Assembly: GCF_000315625.1 (NCBI RefSeq)
Contig: NW_005434669.1
Coordinates: 155,486-219,485 of the forward strand
Direction of reading: 5' to 3'
Length of the DNA stretch: 64,000 nt
Source of the DNA: Guillardia theta CCMP2712
Lineage: Eukaryota > Cryptophyceae > Pyrenomonadales > Geminigeraceae
Part shown: positions 10,059 through 21,676 of the stretch, piece by piece
How positions within the stretch are numbered: position 1 is the stretch's first letter
Layout: each line of letters opens with the position of its first letter
Translations under genes and position numbers: made by a program
The notes under the pieces: generated by a model
The model's database searches: none
What the model was told of the DNA's origin: nothing
What the model saw: the letters and a program-made list of their open reading frames with translations, nothing else

Positions 10059-11048
10059 AAAATGCGACAATGGAAGAAAAGTGATGTCAATGCATTTTTA
10101 AATCGTTGATCATCCATGTAATAAAGAAAAAGATTCATAGCACTGCAATATAATCTTGTTGAAGAAGATGAGAGTTGAAGGATGCAGCAAGACTCTCAAA
10201 CGAAATTGTTCAAGTGTTTTTCACTCCGAGGCGGACTTGTGAGGTTGAAAGGTCATCGAACCCCCCTTCGCCCCCGGGGGTGGTCCAATTATGTGGTGAA
10301 CAATAAAAATGACAGAAAACCTTCAGAGTTTAAAGAAAGTATATAGTGTGCCGGCCAAAGTCTTGGAAAGAAAAACAACTGAGGGTCGGAACCAGGCCCC
10401 CGGTGACCGGCCGCCGCGGGAGGCGTGCCGCGCTCGCGGCGCGGATCGGACGCGGCCGGGGGCCCCCCGGGACCGAGTCCGGGCCCGAAGATGCCCGATT
10501 GTCCTCGTACTGATTTTTGACTAACTTTGAGTAAAGGCGGCCCGGCGGTCCGCGCCGGATTCAACTACTAGTGTCCGGACTCCGGACGTGTTTTAAATTT
10601 CAAAAGGACTGGTCCACATCCGAATTTAGGCCCGCCCAGCCTGTTGTCGTACACTCGTGGTTTACTCAAAGTTAAGTTAAAAATCAGTACGAGGACAATC
10701 AGGAGAGTCGAGGAGGCTTGACCCTGACACTGTCGCACAGGCCACTGAACCGTTGAACGGCGAGAAGAAAAAGGACACTCCAGAGGACACTAGTCGGACT
10801 GACTCGGACCTTTAAAACCTGTGGTCGGTATGAGGGGCCAGTGAGTCAAACATCAATGCCTGGGCCGGCTGTGCCATCCATGACCGATGGCGGCGACCGG
10901 AGCTGGGACGGCTGCAAGATGGCGAGGTTTAGCAAGTTGCGACAGACCTGGACAATGAAGAATTGTGTAAGAAGCAGCTCGAAGTAGCCTGGCTTGACGG
11001 GAAAAGCAGCAGGTCCGTCGGAGTAGACGCAGGTTCTTACTATAATTC
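10059..11048. other. intergenic region with a repeat element
   Basis: AT-rich 3' flank of the recombinase gene (possible polyadenylation word aataaa near 10120), then a GC-rich block (10380-10500) and the inverted-repeat element at 10497-10700. No gene recognised. Confidence 0.5.
10497..10700. repeat. inverted-repeat element with ~40-bp ends
   Basis: The segment 10497-10535 (gattgtcctcgtactgattt then ttgactaactttgagtaaa) is matched in reverse complement at 10661-10700 with only a few differences. The roughly 125 bp between them are unrelated. The right end plus the following 45 bp (gtcgaggaggcttgaccctg, cactgtcgcacaggcc) recurs inverted at about 20115-20210. The layout fits a small non-autonomous element or dispersed repeat. 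Confidence 0.7.
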
Positions 11049-14000
11049 ATGGGTGCAGCCCAGTCCATCGCGCACGTGCGCAATCGAGAGGCTCGGATAC
11101 GAGAGTTGGAGTCGACGGTGCAGGAGCTGGAGCTCCAGCGAGAAGAGTACAGGAAGCTGAAGATCGTAGCCGATGCAGAGAAGAAGAATCTTGCAAGGCA
11201 AGGACTTCTTGTGCGGGAGAATGCTGCGAGAGATCGAGAGTCCAAGGCCATCGCAGGTGAGCAAGTCTTCAGAGTGGCGTTCTCTTGTCCCTCATAGCAG
11301 ACTCTGACGTGTTTGCTCAGAGGGTCAAAGTCAGGTAGATCGATCGTTCATGGAAGCGCAGTATGCTCGTTCTAGGGCTTCAGAACAACGAGCACTGGCA
11401 GAGCTTGCAGACCTGAAGTCAAGATATGACATCCTCCTGCTGGAACATCAAGCCCTTGATATGAGGCGGCAGGCTGAGCATGATCAAGCTGTTTCAAACA
11501 TGCGACAAGCGGCAAACACAAGGCTGTTCTCCGTGCTTTCTCTCCTTGAGAATTTTAACAAGTCTCTGGATGTCTTATATGAAGAGATCATGCAACTTCG
11601 ACAAGACCGAACAGACTTTGCAAAAAAGTGCGTGAATCTGTGCGAGAAGATGAATTTCAAGCAGGTGAAGGTGGACTCGACACTGGAGTTCTTTGAATGT
11701 GAGAATGCGTTGGAGGAGGAGAAAAAGCGAGATCGAAGCATCTTGTCTATGCAGGCCATCGAGTTTCTGCTCTCAGACGACACGATAGCAAAGCCATTGC
11801 AAGCTTACCTCAAAGCCTCGGAAGACGCCAAAACACAACTGCTCCAATCATGCTCAAACCTCCCGGATGGGGCTGGTGAGCTTGTCCCGGAGTCGTCTGG
11901 ACTGCAGGACGACAAGACGAGGGAGAAGATCGAGTTCGTAGACGCGAAGTTGAAGCTGAACCGAAGGTTCGAAGACTTGCAGACTGACACTGATCGCATC
12001 GCGTTGGAGAAGTCGGTGGTGACGGAGCTGTCGATGAGTCTGGGGATCAGCCAGGAAAGGTTCGAGGTTGAAAGATTCAGCAGAGGCAGCATCATTATCC
12101 ACTTCTCTATCCTCCCGCAGAAAAAGGAAGACGCTCCCTTCGGCAGGCCTCTCGAGCGGAGGTCAAGCCAGCTGGAACGGAAGTCCAGCATGTTGGAGAG
12201 GAGGTCGAGTCAGCTCGAGCGCAGGACGAGCATGCTGGTAAAGGAAGAGCTCGACTCCGGTTTCATTGCGATGATCCTCAAGGACATGGTAAACGACCCT
12301 TCCTCAAGGCTGCGAAGAGGTCTTGTCCTCTCCTCCTGCACCGAGTTCTCCTGGATGGCTGCCCCTGAGATCCCGGCGAGGGAGGCGAAGCGAGAGATCA
12401 AACGGCTGGAGGTGGAGATCGAGGAGGTAAGCAAGTACCTGCGGGCGATCAAACAGCAAAAGGAGGATCAGGCAGAGGTCCTGCGACGAGCCGTGCACGC
12501 GAGCATCGAGATCCAGCGGGTCTACCGGGGGATGCAGGGGAGGGTGAAGGTCCGAAGGATTCACATGGCGATAGAGGCAGCGGACACGTTGCAGAGGGTG
12601 TGGCGGGGACACGTGGCAAGGGTGCAGTTCATGAAGATGAAGGAAGCGATGGACATGAAGAACGAGAGGGAGAGAGAAGCTCTGCTGCGAGAAGCCGCTT
12701 CCCTTGAGAAGATGCAGGCTGTAGCGCTCAGAGAGCTGGCGGAGGCAAAGCAGAGGTACAACGAGAGGAGGAACATCAAGTATGGCTACAGCTCGTCGGT
12801 GGCAGAGACATCGATGAAACCAAAGAAGAGGACCAGGGTCAGCATGGAGGAGAAGACGAGATGGTGGGAGGCGTACCAGAATGAAAAACTTCGGGACGCG
12901 CAAGAGATCTTATCGCAGGACATGAAGAACAACGATCATTCTATGTGCTTCGTCCCAGAGGAAGGGTTCAGCCTCAACTACCACGTCCGCCCCCTGATCT
13001 TCACCACCTACCAGGACTTCCGGGAGGAAAGGATGCTTCTTCTCAACGAGAGCTTCCCTTCCTTGCACCAGATGTGCTGCGACAGAGGCGTCGCCTTCTG
13101 CCCCGTTGACCCTTTCCTCCAGATCTATGACCAGACTACTCAGGGGAGGGGGCCGCAGGCATGGCAGTGGGTCGGCTTCGGAGAGGAGGCGATGCTTGAC
13201 GACGAGCTAGTGCAGAGCAAGAGCATGCTGATGTGCTCGATGGAGGACGTGAAGGAGACAAACGTCTGGCTCTTCTTCGTAGGAGGGCGGTACGGGTGGG
13301 TCCCTCCTGCTCCCCTCCTCCGTCAGGCGAAGCAGAAAATCGAGTGGGCAAGAGAGTTCTACGAGGAGTCGGGGATGGAGAACTCTTCGCTGGGAGAAGT
13401 GATGTATACGGCGATCGTTGTGAACAGGATGGACGAGATTAGCACGAAGCTCAAGGGCAGGACCTTCTTCTTCCTCCGTGACGACACGTACGGCGATGCG
13501 TTCGCGCAGGAGATGGCGAAACGATTCGTCGAGGACGATCAGCAGGTTGTCAAGCAGCTCGAGAAGTTCAAGGAGAGTATCAGGATCCTGCCCAAGGGCA
13601 TCTTGACGTTTGACAACTACAGGGACCCGATCTTTGCGGTGCGGCAGGCGACAGAATGGCTGCAGAAAAGCATCAAGTTGACCTTCCCCGTGCTCGCCAA
13701 CAACTACGAGAGTCATCGTGACCGGCTCTGCCACAGCAGCCTCGCCCTGAGCAAGCGCTCTCCCTTCATCCAGCAGGAGGAGCTCTTCGACGTCCTTGAC
13801 GCCCACATCGACCCGAGGCAGAACATGTTGGAGCCCATCGTGCTCGTCGGAGAGGGAGGGAGCGGCAAGACGACTCTCCTCTCCAAGTACCTGGAGCTGT
13901 CGAGAGGAAAGCTGCCTCAAGCCATGTGGTTTGCGCACTTCATAGGATGCAGCAGCGGCAGCAGCGACTACCAGCGACTCTGCGTCAACCTCCAACAAGC

Positions 14001-17000
14001 GCTGAAAGATCGCTTCTCGCTCCAGATTGAAGTGAACAAGAAGCTGCTGGGTACGATGCTCTTCTTTTGCTCCTACTTCTACTTCTACTTCTACTTCTAC
14101 TTCTACTTCTTCTTCTATTTCTACGACTCACCACCACCACCACCTCTATCCTCTATCCTCTATCCTATATCCTCATACTTCCCCTCTGCCTTCCAGTCTC
14201 CTCCCTCCGTTCTCTCTCCCCTCTCTTGACACCCTTGCTGCTGCAGCGGAGAAGATGAGCAAGGAGCTATCGCAATGGCTCTCAGCAGCTGCTTCCAAGG
14301 GGATAGTCATCCTATTCATCGACGCCCTCGACGCCATCGACGACACCTACGATGGTTCTCCTCCTCTCACCTGGCTCCCCAAGAAGTTCCCAGCTCGCAC
14401 GAGAGTCATCTTGACGTGCCGGGAAGGAGCTGCGGCCGAGGAGATCCGAGCGAGGGGCTGGAAAGTCCACCAGATGCCCAGCTGGACCAAGGAAGCAGCT
14501 CTCCTCCTAGCCGAGCAGCACCTCCAGCAGAGGAGTCAGTGGACGGACGTCGCTGACATCTCACTTGGCCCGCAACGCCTGGACAGGATCGTAGCGCACC
14601 CTCCTTGCTCCAACCCTCTGCACCTGCGGTACATGGTCGATGAACTCTGCCGGGAGCACCAGGCCACCAAGATCAACCCCAAGGACCTTCAGGTGGGGTG
14701 CGAGCTGGAGTGGCAGCTCCTGTTCCGTGCCAACGACGTCTGGGCGCTGCTTGACTACGTGCTGCATCGGTGGGAGCGACAGTTTGACACGGCCCGGTGC
14801 CCTCAGCTGGTCCGGAGAGTCTGCAGCCTGTTGTGGGGCAGCTGCTGGGGGCTGTCAGAGTACGAGCTCTTGTGTATGATGCCGGATGTACCAAGAGTTG
14901 TTCTTATGACGTTCTTGGAGAGCACAAAGTTTACCTGGATCAGATACAGTGGATACATCCTTATAGGCCACAGCTCCATGAGAGATGCGATCCAAAGGAG
15001 GTTTGAAGATTATCCGCTTCCTTGCTCCTCCTCCTCTTTGAAACCTCCTCTTCTTCTCACTCCTTCCTCATCCCCCCTCCTTTCCTTCCCTCTCTTGCCG
15101 CCTCCCTCTTCCTTCCTCCTTCCTCCTTCCTCTTGCCTCTTGCCTACGTCTTCCTCCTCTTCCAACTCCACCTGATTCTCGTTGAAAAGATTCGTGCCTG
15201 GACCACAAGAGCAGCGGGAAGTACATCGGTGAGCGAGGGAGAGGAGGTTGTACCCTCTGCTCACTTTCCTTCAGGCGTCTAGGTGAAACTACCCTCGTCT
15301 TGCAGCTCCTCAAACACCTTCAAGGCGGTTTCTGGAGATCTCTACCGCCGTCGAGGAGGAAGCTTGAGGAGGAGATCTATCACTGGAGGAGATCGGAGCA
15401 GGTCTTGCAAGGATGTTGACGTCCTTACTCACTTGACTTTCTGCCAGTGGGCAAATCTTATGGGCGTCTGCTCCGACATGTCGAAATTTCCGCTGGTAAG
15501 GCAGCAGAGGAGAAACAGAGTGAGGGGGAGGGGGTTGAACCAACGTATGCAGTTGTTTGAAGAGGACGACGCCGGGACCCTGTGACGCTGCTACGTCTGT
15601 CCTCTCCTCCGAGCTGAAGCTCCTGCTCGTACAGGCACTGCGACCTCCGAAGATGCGTCAGGGAGGCCGACAAGCACATCGATGCATACAAGGCAGGGGA
15701 GGGCGCGAGAGAGCGCAAAGTGACCAGCAGGACAGGGGCTGCTGGATGGGTTGAAGCGGTATGAGCGCCGCAAGGAGAGCGAGGGGAACGTAAGAGGAGC
15801 GGTATCTGCAGCTGGGATCTGACTGAGGAGCAGCTGGAGAGGATAGGAGTGCTGCTGGCGAAGTTCTTGGGGGAGATGGGAAGGAACAAGGAGGCGACAG
15901 AAATGTACGAGACGATTCTGAACCAGCCGGCACAAGGCCTACAAGGCTCCACAGAGACGCAACATCAAGTGGCTGAGCTCAGGTACGTCGACCGCTCTCC
16001 CATCAGCCTGGTGAGATCGACAAAGGATTCTCTATGGAGAGATCTTGCTGCGCACCTGGAAGGATGCCACGGCAGGGACGGCAGAGAGGTCGTTCGTGCT
16101 GGTCAACAAGGCGCAGGTCTGTAGAGGCGGATCGGTGGGAGGCGCTGAGACCGGGAACAGGATCAGTTCAAGTATGCGTTCGAAGCTCTGAAAGAGTTGT
16201 TGGTGCATGGTAGGCCGGCAAAACTCCCTCCCTCTCTCCCTCCCTCCCTCCCTCCCTCCCTCCCTCCCTCCCTCCCTCCCCTCCCCTCCCTCCCTCCTTT
16301 ACGTTCGGTGCAGATGAGCGAGAGGTGGAAGGGATCACGAAAGATCAAACAATCTCGCAAGAAGAGAAGGACGTCGCACTATCGCAAGCTGAGCTGACGC
16401 TGACAAAAGCTAGAACTTCATTCACAGCTGTCCTGTGTAAACTCGGTCATTCAATCGGTCATGGATGATTCTGAAAAGCCCTGATAGCACAGCAGGAAGA
16501 TTGGAATACTTGGCGGGAGACTTTGAGTCAAGTCAGTTGCACTTCGAGCAGGTGGCGTGTCTTGTTGTGACTTCATCCCCTCGCTCCCTTCCTTCACTTC
16601 CTTCCTTCACTTCCTTCGCCTCTTACTCAACTGAATGCCAGGCAGCCTCCTTTGCGGATCAACACCTCAACCCGACTCATCCGCTCATAGCTGAGGCTCT
16701 GCTGGGCTTGGGTAGTCAGACTTGGAGTCATCCTGCACTGAAGGCGTCGCAGGCGACTTGCTGTTTCAGAGGGGGAGGTACGAGGACGCAGAGAGAGCGA
16801 CGAGAAGGTCCATGTCAATCCGTCAGGTGAAGTCACAACCGCGCTTGACAAGCATGACACGCTCGCAGATCAACCTCGGAGGAGGTCATCCGCTCTTTGC
16901 CGAATCGATCGACAGCCTAGCAAAGATCATGGAGGCGACAGGTGCTGCCCGGTTGCTCCTGCAGGCGCTCAAGCCATTGCTGCAGGCAGGAAGTTTGAGT

Positions 17001-17250
17001 TCGATCAGCTGACAGCAAGAAGCGCCAAGATCATGTCCGAGCACGGTGACTCGATGCCATGTCGTGTGACAGTCTGACGCACGTGCTGCAGCCGTGGAAA
17101 CCGCGTCCTTGACCCGCCAGGTGATGTGAGAATTCTGCTCGGAGTGTTGCTGAACCTTGAGCAGAGCACAAGAGTTGTGCAGGAGGATCTGGAGGGATCG
17201 TCGATGTTTGGCTCAATCCGCAAAGATGTTTACTAGCATTGTTGATCTAT
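11049..17250 (+). CDS. nephrocystin-3-like NTPase/TPR protein
   Basis: Exon 1 (11049-11256) starts MGAAQS, an N-myristoylation-type start like that of nephrocystin-3, and is a coiled coil. Exon 2 (11321-14050, phase 1) continues the coil, then four heptads (LERRSSQ type, 12151-12240) and two IQ-like motifs (IEIQRVYRGMQGRVKVRR, TLQRVWRGHVARVQF, about residues 460-510). A DUF4062-like block follows (PLIFTTYQDFREERMLLL..., FFVGGRYGWVP, about residues 625-730), then a P-loop GEGGSGKTTLL (about residue 910). Exon 3 begins at 14247 (AEKMSKELSQW) with Walker B IVILFIDALDAID. Later exons are fragmentary: FVPGPQEQREVHR (about 15191), DVDVLTHLTFCQWANLMG, and TPR helices GEMGRNKEATEMYETIL, HPLIAEALLGLG, GDLLFQRGRYEDAERATRRS and HPLFAESIDSLAKIMEATG. 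The family acts at cilia/flagella bases. The end, near 17250, and several 3' splice sites are uncertain. Confidence 0.65.
14067..14235. repeat. TTCTAC/CT-rich intronic microsatellite
   Basis: Six-base ttctac units followed by pyrimidine-rich sequence fill intron 2 of the nephrocystin-3-like gene (14051-14246). Confidence 0.8.
16219..16302. repeat. CCCT/TCCC tetranucleotide repeat
   Basis: About 17 copies of a tccc unit within an intron of the 3' part of the nephrocystin-3-like gene. Confidence 0.9.
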
Positions 17251-17284
17251 ATACATGTTTCTCGTGTTCTTCTTCTCTTCTCGC

Positions 17285-17723
17285 TCAGAAAAGAACCTTG
17301 GTGATGTCACTCTTCAGTCCATGCTGGGCCACTCCTGCAAAGACGATCAAAGCATGAAACCAGGGGTATCTCCTCGCACCGAACATCTCCAACGTGTTCC
17401 TGGAGCCATAGATGCTGCTCGTAGTTCGAAACATTGAAGTTTTGTTCTGCGATGTCAGCGCTGGCACCTTCTGGTCGACCGAGTGTTCTCGATCATCGTC
17501 CGGCACTGCAATTCTCTTCTCCTTCACAGACGCAACTCCGTGATCGAAATACTTGACCAGGCGCGTCTCGAAGCCTCTCGGCTGCTCTACAAGTGTAAGA
17601 GAAATGGCGCAGACTCCTTGCAGTGACCTTGCAGTCCTCGGGGCGAGCTTTCAGGTAGCCCCAATTCTCTTCGAAGGCTGATGCTACCTGTTGCTCCTTC
17701 ACAACAGCCGCCTGCAGTTGCAT
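17285..17723 (-). CDS. two-exon 131-residue protein, unknown function
   Basis: Exon 1 is 17628-17723 (MQLQAAVVKEQQVASAFEEN, then WGYLKARPEDCK). A 43-nt GT-AG intron (17585-17627) is followed by exon 2, 17285-17584 (QPRGFETRLVKYFDHGVASV, then a Ser/Thr-rich loop, ending RRYPWFHALIVFAGVAQHGL and a stop). Both exons are whole numbers of codons and join in phase 0. A hydrophobic helix (FHALIVFAGVA) near the C-terminus is the only notable feature. I do not recognise the family. It lies tail-to-tail with the nephrocystin-3-like gene, on the opposite strand. Phase-consistent splicing with uniform protein-like composition supports it being real. Confidence 0.5.
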
Positions 17724-18335
17724 GTGTCAGTGATAGCTGCGAATGGAGAGGAAGACTAAAGCATAAATACAATGAGCTCCTTTCTCTCAACTTCCATTCA
17801 TCTCGATTTCTGATGTTTCTGTCTTGTTGTATCACATTGGTCTATTTCTATTGTGTTGCTGTGACTGCTTATTTCTGCAGTCTGATGTAAACTGGTGGAT
17901 GAATGGACATGCTTTCAAGAAATTCATCTGCTTCTCCCTCATTTCTCAGATCATGCTGTATGTTTTTCCTCTCAATGTTTTCCGCCCGACATATCCAGAT
18001 CGATCGGGCAATTTTCACCAATACCTTCCTGCCTGCATACATTCGCTAGCGCTGAATTCTCATCACGTCATAACTGTCGATCTTCCTCCTCCCCTTCCCT
18101 CCTCTCCTCCCCTCCTCTCCTCCTCTCCTCTCTTCTCTTCTCCTCTCTTCCTCTCCTCTCTTCCTCTCCTCATGACTTGTCCTCACCTTCCAGTTCTCCA
18201 TCTCCGCCACCGCGCTTCTCTCCTTAGGCATTTCCGTTGCTACCGGCTGGAGACCACCCCTCCCGACCTCGTTTTAGTACTACAGGAATTAGGGGGTCCT
18301 GAATGGGGGGTCAAAAACTTTCGGGTAGGGAAAAA
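17724..18335. other. intergenic region with CT-rich tract
   Basis: No supported gene. A pyrimidine-rich tract occupies about 18085-18175 (tcctctcctc units). Confidence 0.5.
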
Positions 18336-19500
18336 ATGGCAGTGCGGAGCGGAGGAGGAGGCGGGAGAGAAGGAGGTGCCGAAGAGGTCATAAATGTAGC
18401 AAAGAACAACAAGACGAGGACAAGAAGAATCTCATGGAAGAGTTATGTGATTATGATGTTTTTATTCTTCGCCGGAGGTATGTAAAACTGCAAACCTGCT
18501 GATTCGTTGATTCGTTTTTTTGAATTTCTGCTTTTCCAGGATTTGTATATACGTTGGTTAGAAGGTCAATCTCTCCAGAATCGTTTCGGACATTCTTATC
18601 TACAATACTAGAACTCTCTCCCTTGCTCTCACAGCGCCCACCACAAACAGAGTTGTCAACATCAATTGAATTCAAATTGGGGGATGAAATCCTGGATTTC
18701 AACATGCCAAGATGTGCAAATGGAACGAGCAATTCTACATCAACCATATCGAATACTGACAATCTGTCGGAAGAATTCACGGTGGACGATGAATCCTGTA
18801 TGTTTGTTGCTAACTCCTCAAACATCTTTTTGGTGGTGAACGAACCCGTAAATCAACAGATCTTTAATTGTTCCTCCACCGATGAGGTGCGGATTTTTCC
18901 AGGCAAGACTCTGCCACAAGGGATTCTTATCAGTGAAGATGGAAAGTTGGTGGGTTCAACAGAAAACCCCATGGATCCTGCAGTCTTCAAACTCTGCTGG
19001 GCAGACTCTACCCGCGAAGTGTGTATTGATTCAACGCTGCAAGTCCTTTCTTCCTTGCGGCAGGTGGAGTATCCAAGAGATGTCTTGAAGCTCGACAAGG
19101 TTGTTCATGTTTCAGTGCAGTTATCTGCACCTTCTCACTGCCATCCGCTGACTCTTGGATCTGTTCCTTCAGCATGTTTCAACTCGCCTGTGTCCAAGAT
19201 TGCATGACAACATGGGCCCGTTGAGCTTCAAAGTGTACCCTCCCCTTCCATCAAACCTGTCTTTGAACGAAGCGGATGGTTGCTTGACTGGCAGTCCGAG
19301 TAATCAAAAAATGCCTGGGAACGATTGCAAAGGTCTGAACGTTCTTTCCAGGCTCAAGAAGCGACATGCAGCTGTACACTGTTACCGTAAAGAACATGCT
19401 TGGGCATACCAAGGATATTTCGCTGCGCATTCAAGTTCACCACAGCGTGAGGAGCTCTCTTCGGGTAAGCCTTGATCGACCAGGAATGATAGGATGCTGA
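18336..19500 (+). CDS. type II membrane protein with putative Ig-like (He_PIG-type) fold
   Basis: Exon 1, 18336-18477, starts MAVRSGGGGG, a basic stretch (KNNKTRTRRISWK), then a signal-anchor helix (YVIMMFLFFAGG). A 62-nt intron (phase 1) leads to exon 2 from 18540 (FVYTLVRRSISPESF), a Ser/Thr- and N-glycosylation-rich ectodomain with ILISEDGKLVGS. Later sequence carries the signature of putative Ig-like domains: GPLSFKVYPPLPSNLSL, then GCLTGSPS, then, in another frame after an acceptor near 19351, YTVTVKNMLGHTKDISLRIQV. It ends at TGA 19498-19500. A probable intron at about 19100-19170 joins VLKLDK to HVSTRLCP in phase. The topology predicts a cytosolic N-terminus and an extracellular or luminal adhesion-type domain. 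Exact partners are unknown. Confidence 0.6.
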
Positions 19501-20961
19501 AGCTTCCCTGTCATACAGAACACGATTGGAGGACTTAGCTCTATCTTGTTGATGGTTTAATTGACGAGGCGATTGAAAGTACCCACTGCACTGTCATGCC
19601 ATGTGACTAAGCCAGCCAGTACCTCTAGCGATGTCCTGAACCGGCCGATGAGCGGCCTGCCAGCGATTCAATGCCACTCCGATCATCGGATATCCGATGA
19701 TCGCCGTGACGACCATAGTAGTACCTCGGACTGGACTCGCCGGTCGCCGCCGCCGCTTCCGAGACCGCCTCACTGTCCGATCGCGGCCCAGAGTCTGATC
19801 GAGTCGGCCCGGATCAGCCCATGACTCGGAGACACCTGGCCACAGTGGTCACACGGTCCGATGGCGCAAGCCGTCTCTCAGGCTCGGACTCCGAGGGCCC
19901 GGACCGTACTCAGAGCTTCCTGGCCAGCTGTTCCTGGCACCGTGGCAGGATAATCACTGAAGCAGGCTCCCGGCAGTGCTAGTGATCCTCGGGACATCGC
20001 TGGCATGGCCGTGCGGGGGACTTGTCCTTGGCGCCGTTAAGTGAAGGTATCAGTTAAGTTTGGGGGACAGCAGTCGGCAGGATTGGGTTTGGTTCTTGCT
20101 GTCTTTTCTCTTCTCGCCGTTTGGCCTGTGCGACAGTGTCAGGGTCAAGCCCGGCCTCCTCGACTCTCCTGATTGTCCTCGTACTGATTTTTAACTTAAC
20201 TTTGAGTAAAAGATCCTCGTACTGATTTTTAACTTCACTTGGAGTAAAGAGGAGCCGCCGGGGTACAGCACCGTCGGTAGTATCCGGTGATTTGATAAAA
20301 CTTTTTATACCAGCCTGGAAGATTCATACACTTATGAATCATGGTACACCTCAATAATAAAAAACAAGCTTAGAAACTGTACCTAAGAATTTCGTTTACA
20401 AATAAATCTATACAAAAGTTAATATTTAACGTACAATTATAATATTATTTTGTTGAAAAATACGGTACAACAGGGCAGAAACAGACTTGTTCACCATTTT
20501 AAAACAAGGACCCCTCATCCCCACTCGTGCTTGCCCTCAAAATAGCAAGAGGGAGACTGGGAAGGGTTTCATTGGTAGGGGTGGGGGGTGTTTCTGCAGT
20601 CGAAATGTGAGGGTAGTTCTGTTCTATCACCCCTTTAATTCACCATTCTCCCAGGGGATAAGCGGGTGGTATTTTGAGAAATGTAAGGTTGGGGGTCTAT
20701 TGTATGGGGTAGGGGTAATAGTTTTCCAGAAATAGAACAGAAGCTTATAAGAAGAAGGCGGCGCGAAAGCAGCCAGCAAGTGCAAGTAAGATAACGCATG
20801 CGGAACATGACAATGTGCATGCAGTATGAATGTGTTATGTCCTCCCAGACCTGCTCTCTGTTGATGATTCAGACACTTGCATGACTTGCTACACTCTAAA
20901 TCGCTATCTTATTTGTTGGGACTTATATCCGGCATGAACCTGTTCTAATCACTCATTACAG
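19501..20961. other. intergenic region with GC-rich and AT-rich blocks and a dispersed repeat
   Basis: 19600-20040 is GC-rich with many cggactc/gagtccg words; 20110-20250 matches the repeat at 10.5-10.75 kb; 20280-20480 is AT-rich; 20500-20740 is G-rich (ggggtagggg). No gene can be supported here. The 5' exon of the next gene should lie somewhere near the right end, but I could not place it. Confidence 0.45.
20115..20249. repeat. inverted copy of the 10.5-10.75 kb repeat, with a tandem partial unit
   Basis: The segment gcgacagtgtcagggtcaag, then gattgtcctcgtactgattt, then ttaacttaactttgagtaaa is the reverse complement of 10661-10745, nearly exact. A second, diverged copy of the terminal 38 bases follows directly at 20212-20249. 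Confidence 0.8.
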
Positions 20962-21247
20962 TGTTCTCCATCCTCGAGTCCGTAGCTTTCGACACCGGCT
21001 ATGCTGGTTCCAGCGGCATCCAGCCCCAGTCCTGGGTTAACGGCAATGGCACCTCCTACATCTACTTCGGCTCTGGCGAGTTCGATGGACAGGGATCTGG
21101 CCACGACTTCTACGGAACTGTGAGTTCTGACTTGTGCGTTTAAGATTGTTTCTGACAAGAATGCAGCTCTACATGCCCTCCACCGGCTACGTCAACAACT
21201 GCGATGGTGGACGCTCCCACACCTACTGCGATTACCGCCAGCAGTAA
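20962..21247 (+). CDS. 3' exons of a small, strongly codon-biased protein (5' end not found)
   Basis: Exon 20962-21119, preceded by a good acceptor (cattacag), encodes FSILESVAFDTGYAGSSGI and then Gly/Ser/Tyr-rich sequence (YIYFGSGEFDGQGSGHDFYG). A 47-nt intron (21120-21166) joins in phase 0 to LYMPSTGYVNNCDGGRSHTY, CDYRQQ and TAA at 21245-21247. Codon use is strikingly restricted: mostly C-ending ttc, tac, atc, ggc, acc, tcc. This contrasts with its neighbours and suggests very high expression. An aataaa word follows within 30 bases. The acceptor phase needs one base from an upstream exon, so the start codon itself could be split by an intron. No family recognised. Confidence 0.5.
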
Positions 21248-21676
21248 ATCTGTTCCATACAATAAACGAAATTTATTCTTCCCATCTTGTTGGTTTGTTA
21301 CTTGGCGCCCCACATTGCTTCCAAGCATGAGCATGTCGATTGGTCTTTGGCACACCTGCGATCTACCACTCTGGCATTTTCAGTGTTGAAAAGGTTTGGC
21401 GTAGTCAAGTGTGAATAGACCAGACTATAATCGCAGATGACTCTCGTTCAAAGTCAAGCATGCGACGTGATAAGAAAATGGCAGCTCATGGCCATCATAA
21501 CGATTCAGGCTCGAATCATCCTCAAGGGCTCAAGTTCAACAGACTTGCGAGAATCAGCATTTCAATACGACTACTTTGACTTGAATGAGGTTAATTTCAA
21601 GGAAAGAGCTCAGTCCTCTTGACGAATGTGAAAGCATTGTATGTACATGTCGGATTGTCATTAATACACATGTGAT

